This document shows positions 62,101 through 64,000 of a stretch of DNA of 64,000 nucleotides, in pieces. The position numbers and the translations under genes were made by a program. Source of the stretch: Massilia sp. YIM B02769. Lineage in GTDB: Bacteria; Pseudomonadota; Gammaproteobacteria; Burkholderiales; Burkholderiaceae_D. The notes beneath the pieces are model-generated. The model had not been told where the DNA came from. It saw nothing but the letters and a program-made list of their open reading frames with translations, and did not search any database. Every line of letters begins with the position of its first letter. Position 1 is the stretch's first letter. The DNA lies in NCBI RefSeq assembly GCF_030411995.1, contig NZ_JASNRC010000001.1:414447-478446 (forward strand), given 5' to 3'.

Positions 62101-62703
62101 GCCGTGCACGCCCAGGTCCAGGTATTCCTGCACGTTGCAGGGGTAGAGCACCGGGATCATGCAGGCCGAGAAGATGTGATCCGACTGGTGCGGCAGGGTC
62201 GAGGAATAGGCGCCGTGGTCGTCGCCGGCCACCAGCAGCACGCCGCCGTGTTTCGATGTGCCGGCATGGTTCATGTGCTTGAAGACGTCGCCGCAGCGGT
62301 CCACGCCCGGGCCCTTGCCGTACCACATGGCGAACACGCCGTCGTACTTGCTCGGGCCGATCAGGTCGACGGTTTGCGTGCCCCAGACGGCGGTCGCGGC
62401 CAGGTCTTCGTTCACGCCCGGCACGAACTGCACGTGGCTGGCTTCCAGGTGCGGCTTCGCCTTCCACAGGGTTTCGTCGAGGCCGCCGAGCGGCGAGCCG
62501 CGGTAGCCGGAGACGAAGCCGGCCGTGTCCAGGCCGGCGGCGGCGTCGCGCTCGCGCTGCATCATCGGCAGGCGTACCAGGGCCTGGATACCGGACAGGA
62601 AGATGTTGCCGGTCCTGGCGGTGTATTTGTCGTCCAGGGTGACGGTAGTGAGGCGCGAGGAATGGTCGTGCGCAGGCGCGCGCGGCGCGGCGGTGTCGGG
62701 CAT
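59149..62703 (-). CDS. Indolepyruvate ferredoxin oxidoreductase-family protein
   Basis: 1184 residues, fused alpha and beta/gamma parts. N-terminal pyruvate/ketoacid site (AGFVSGYRGSPLGGLDETLWK), TPP site YCSGCPHNTSTKVPDGSFALAGIGCHVMA, [4Fe-4S] cysteine cluster EAVCEGCGDCGIQSNCVSI with SCNKDYSCAKGFCPSF, and the gamma domain with NILINGIGGTGVITVGALMGMAA. It oxidatively decarboxylates aryl or branched 2-oxo acids to acyl-CoA. It would supply acyl-CoAs for IcmF next door. Confidence 0.93.
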   Translation of the reverse strand: MPDTAAPRAPAHDHSSRLTTVTLDDKYTARTGNIFLSGIQALVRLPMMQRERDAAAGLDTAGFVSGYRGSPLGGLDETLWKAKPHLEASHVQFVPGVNEDLAATAVWGTQTVDLIGPSKYDGVFAMWYGKGPGVDRCGDVFKHMNHAGTSKHGGVLLVAGDDHGAYSSTLPHQSDHIFSACMIPVLYPCNVQEYLDLGVHGWAMSRFSGCAVAFKALADTVESSASVDANPHRVQVKLPQDFVMPEGGLNTKLSSVPLGQQARNQEALMQDYKIYAALAYARENKLNHTTIDSPNAKLGIIASGKSYLDVLEALEELGIDEVMAAKVGLRLFKVAMIWPLEPEGVREFAQGLEEILVVEEKRQVVEYQLKEQLYNWRDDVRPHIIGKFDDKGEWVAPRGDWLLPPKADFSVAQVARVIAGRIARLVADDTTRDLIRARLAFLDAKDAVLQKAISTPFRPAFYCSGCPHNTSTKVPDGSFALAGIGCHVMATSIYPEMNKLTTHMGGEGAPWIGQAAFSKVPHVFQNLGDGTYFHSGYLAVRAAVSAKVNITYKILYNDAVAMTGGQPVDGQTSVPMIAQQMAAEGVKRIALVTEDLSRYADRSSLPGIVTLHDRKEMDDIQRELRDLPGVSVIIYDQTCAAEKRRRRKKGEFPDLPKRMVINEAVCEGCGDCGIQSNCVSILPKETDFGRKRQIDQSSCNKDYSCAKGFCPSFVTVEGGTLKKSKAGAGKGDDDGWGLLPEPVLPSVEHPYNILINGIGGTGVITVGALMGMAAHLEAKGASVLDMTGMSQKNGSVTSHVKIAATPERLRAQRIATGEADLVLGCDMLTTGAADAISKMRPGRTLAIVNLHEQPTGTFAQNADWQFPAEDVRGLIVEAVGGASGADFVDATKLATALMGDSIATNLFLMGYAWQKGRIPLTEASLMRAIELNGVAVASNKKSFLWGRRAAVDFKRVERTATPTQAVLVQMPQSLDNVIKKRVDFLTDYQDAAYAGIYLDLVERVRAAETAVSMGNRLSMAVARYYFKLMAYKDEYEVARLYTDGRFLESVKSQFEGDVKLKFNLAPPMFAKKNAKGELVKQEFGGWMLGAFRLLAKLKGLRGGAFDVFGYTAERKMERALVNEYRQMIEALLPSLTAASHADAVELASLPEQIRGFGHVKEKAVENFRLRKAELLSGNIKKRAA

Positions 62704-62880
62704 GTGTGTCTCCAGCTTGTGATGGTGTTGTACCTGCTGTTCAACAGCGCCGGGTAGGCGTGCGTTGCGGCAGGTGCTTGTCGCGGTAGGCGACTTATCG
62801 GTTGGCGTGGAGTGTAGGGCCTGCGCTGGCGAAGGAGGAAATACGGAATCGGGATGGGGGTATAAGAAAAACTGATGGCC
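62704..62880. other. Intergenic region upstream of the oxidoreductase gene
   Basis: 177 bases between the start of the oxidoreductase gene and the end of the LysR gene, both minus. No terminator hairpin with a U-run and no clear promoter boxes were recognised; it must hold the oxidoreductase promoter unless the two genes are cotranscribed. Confidence 0.35.
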
Positions 62881-63813
62881 CTACTGCCGCAAGCGGGCGC
62901 CGGGCCATTGCCCATTCGTGCACAGCGTGTCGGTCACCTCGCGCACCAGGCGGCCGATGGCCGCCGCCGCATTCGTCAGCGGGATATTGCGCGAGGCGCA
63001 AAGCGTGACGCCGCGCCGGATCGGCGGGCTGTGCACCGGCACGGCCACCAGGGCGCCGCTTTCGATCTCGGTGCGCAGCGGCGCCAGCGGCAGCAGGGTC
63101 GCGCCCATGTCTGCCAGCAGGGCCGACTTCAGGATGGCGATCGAGTTGATCTCGATGATGCCGGCCAGCGCCAGCCCGGCTTGCGCGGCGCTGTGCTCGA
63201 TCAGCGGACGCACGCCGTGCTGGCGGGCCGGCAGGATCAGGGGCGTCGCCAGCGCGGCTGCGAGCGTGATCGTGGAAGCCTGCGGCACCCAGCTAGAACC
63301 CGCGCGGCAGATATACACCAGGTCTTCCTCGACCAGCGGCGTCGTCTCGACACCGCCGAGCTGGCCGTCGTCGAACAGCACGGCCAGGTTCAGGCGTCCG
63401 GATTTCAGCTGCTCGATCAGGTTGCCGGTGATTTCCTCGGTCAGCTGCAGGGTGATCTCGGGGTAGGTGGCGCGCGCGGCGGTAAGCAGGGGCAGGGCCA
63501 GGGCGCCGGAAATGCTGTGCGGCAGGCCGAGGCTGACGCTGCCTGAGGGGCGGGTGGCCGACTGGGTGACGGCGGCGCGCGCATCGGCCACCTGTTTCAG
63601 GATGGCCTGGGCATGTTCATAGAAGATCTTGCCGGCGTCGGTGCTGAGCACGCCGTGGGCCGAGCGGTGCAGGAGCTGGGCGCCGAGTTCTTCTTCCAGC
63701 TGGCGAAGCTGCTGGGTCAGCGCCGGCTGCGCCACGTGCAACACCAGCGCGGCGCGCGAAAGCGATCCATGGTCGACGATGGCAACGAAATAACGGAGTT
63801 GTCTCAATTCCAT
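62881..63813 (-). CDS. LysR-family transcriptional regulator
   Basis: 310 residues. The N-terminal winged helix is MELRQLRYFVAIVDHGSLSRAALVLHVAQPALTQQLRQLEEELG, followed by a substrate-binding domain from about 90 (SGSVSLGLPHSISGALALPLL). In sequence character it is close to the NAC/cynR-like branch. It is divergent from the HD-GYP gene; LysR proteins commonly control such a divergent neighbour, but the following oxidoreductase gene is also possible. Confidence 0.92.
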   Translation of the reverse strand: MELRQLRYFVAIVDHGSLSRAALVLHVAQPALTQQLRQLEEELGAQLLHRSAHGVLSTDAGKIFYEHAQAILKQVADARAAVTQSATRPSGSVSLGLPHSISGALALPLLTAARATYPEITLQLTEEITGNLIEQLKSGRLNLAVLFDDGQLGGVETTPLVEEDLVYICRAGSSWVPQASTITLAAALATPLILPARQHGVRPLIEHSAAQAGLALAGIIEINSIAILKSALLADMGATLLPLAPLRTEIESGALVAVPVHSPPIRRGVTLCASRNIPLTNAAAAIGRLVREVTDTLCTNGQWPGARLRQ

Positions 63814-63957
63814 TAATACTGTTTTCCGCCTGAGTTTGTGCCTGACTGCAACACTTGTTGCCTCTGTTTATCGACAAGAAGTTTATGCATGGAAAGTAGA
63901 TTGATATACTTCACTATCCGCCGGGTGGCGGAGATTAACACAGGCCGGACCATTGCA
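63814..63957. promoter_or_regulatory. Divergent promoter region between the LysR and HD-GYP genes
   Basis: 144 bases. GCAACA-CT-TGTTGC at 63851-63864 is a small perfect dyad and a possible LysR site. CCGCC-GGGT-GGCGG at 63919-63932 would form a hairpin in the leader of the plus-strand gene. Confidence 0.4.
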
Positions 63958-64000
63958 ATGCTCAAGAAAATCGATTCCTCCCAGCTGCGCCTCGGCATGT
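63958..64000 (+). CDS. Start of an HD-GYP domain phosphodiesterase gene (partial)
   Basis: Only 14 codons are present: MLKKIDSSQLRLGM, then the window ends. This opening is characteristic of DUF3391-HD-GYP proteins that hydrolyse cyclic di-GMP (MLKKI...QLRLGMYI). Cyclic di-GMP control would suit an EPS-producing organism, but the body of the gene is not visible. Confidence 0.6.
   Translation, partial: MLKKIDSSQLRLGM

Overview
The window is high-GC proteobacterial DNA with dense, often ATGA-overlapping genes. The complete exosortase A (XrtA)/PEP-CTERM exopolysaccharide locus, the PrsK/PrsR regulators and the metabolic flank point to a betaproteobacterium of the Oxalobacteraceae type (Massilia, Duganella or a relative). 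That placement is an inference from gene content and protein character, not from a search.

Layout. (1) 1-2875: the tail of a PrsK-type histidine kinase, the sigma-54 activator PrsR, and an overlapping beta-helix protein. (2) 2865-5070, minus: an AAC(3)-fold acetyltransferase and an alpha/alpha-barrel protein. (3) 5330-8350, minus: a molybdate operon modABC-modE with a ModE box in front. (4) 8445-15605: the acyl/amino accessory module of XrtA loci, with two hydrolase-fold proteins, an acyl carrier protein, a FemAB-like acyltransferase and a DegT aminotransferase on minus, and an acyl-CoA ligase plus a PLP decarboxylase on plus. (5) 15763-22666, plus: an unrecognised protein, a polysaccharide deacetylase, and a tightly overlapped trio of flippase, asparagine-synthase-like protein and opine-dehydrogenase-like protein. 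(6) 22743-40934, minus: the core XrtA polysaccharide operon (chain-length determinant, tyrosine autokinase, outer-membrane protein, ATPase, deacetylase, glycosyltransferases, XrtA-EpsI fusion, amidotransferase, O-ligase, a 41-residue membrane protein, a second deacetylase). (7) 41282-42880, plus: a trypsin-like protease and the polysaccharide export lipoprotein. (8) 43090-46832, plus: an HPr-rel-A operon (candidate substrate, PqqD-like chaperone, HprK-related kinase, nucleotidyltransferase) and a GAF protein. (9) 47016-47876: a PEP-CTERM protein. (10) 48068-53823, minus: PrsT, then a FeeM-like N-acyl amino acid synthase, a ThiF enzyme and a nitroreductase. (11) 54029-64000: ordinary chromosomal genes (FAD monooxygenase broken by one stop codon, IcmF, indolepyruvate oxidoreductase, LysR regulator, start of an HD-GYP gene).

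Working picture. Sigma-54 promoters lie in front of the PEP-CTERM gene (near-perfect) and the HPr-rel-A operon (one mismatch), with a weaker one before the protease. With PrsR encoded in the same window, this suggests one regulon in which polysaccharide export, PEP-CTERM sorting by XrtA and the uncharacterised HPr-rel-A modification system are co-expressed. The HPr-rel-A operon and the FeeM/ThiF/nitroreductase operon are the least understood parts and the best candidates for new biochemistry.
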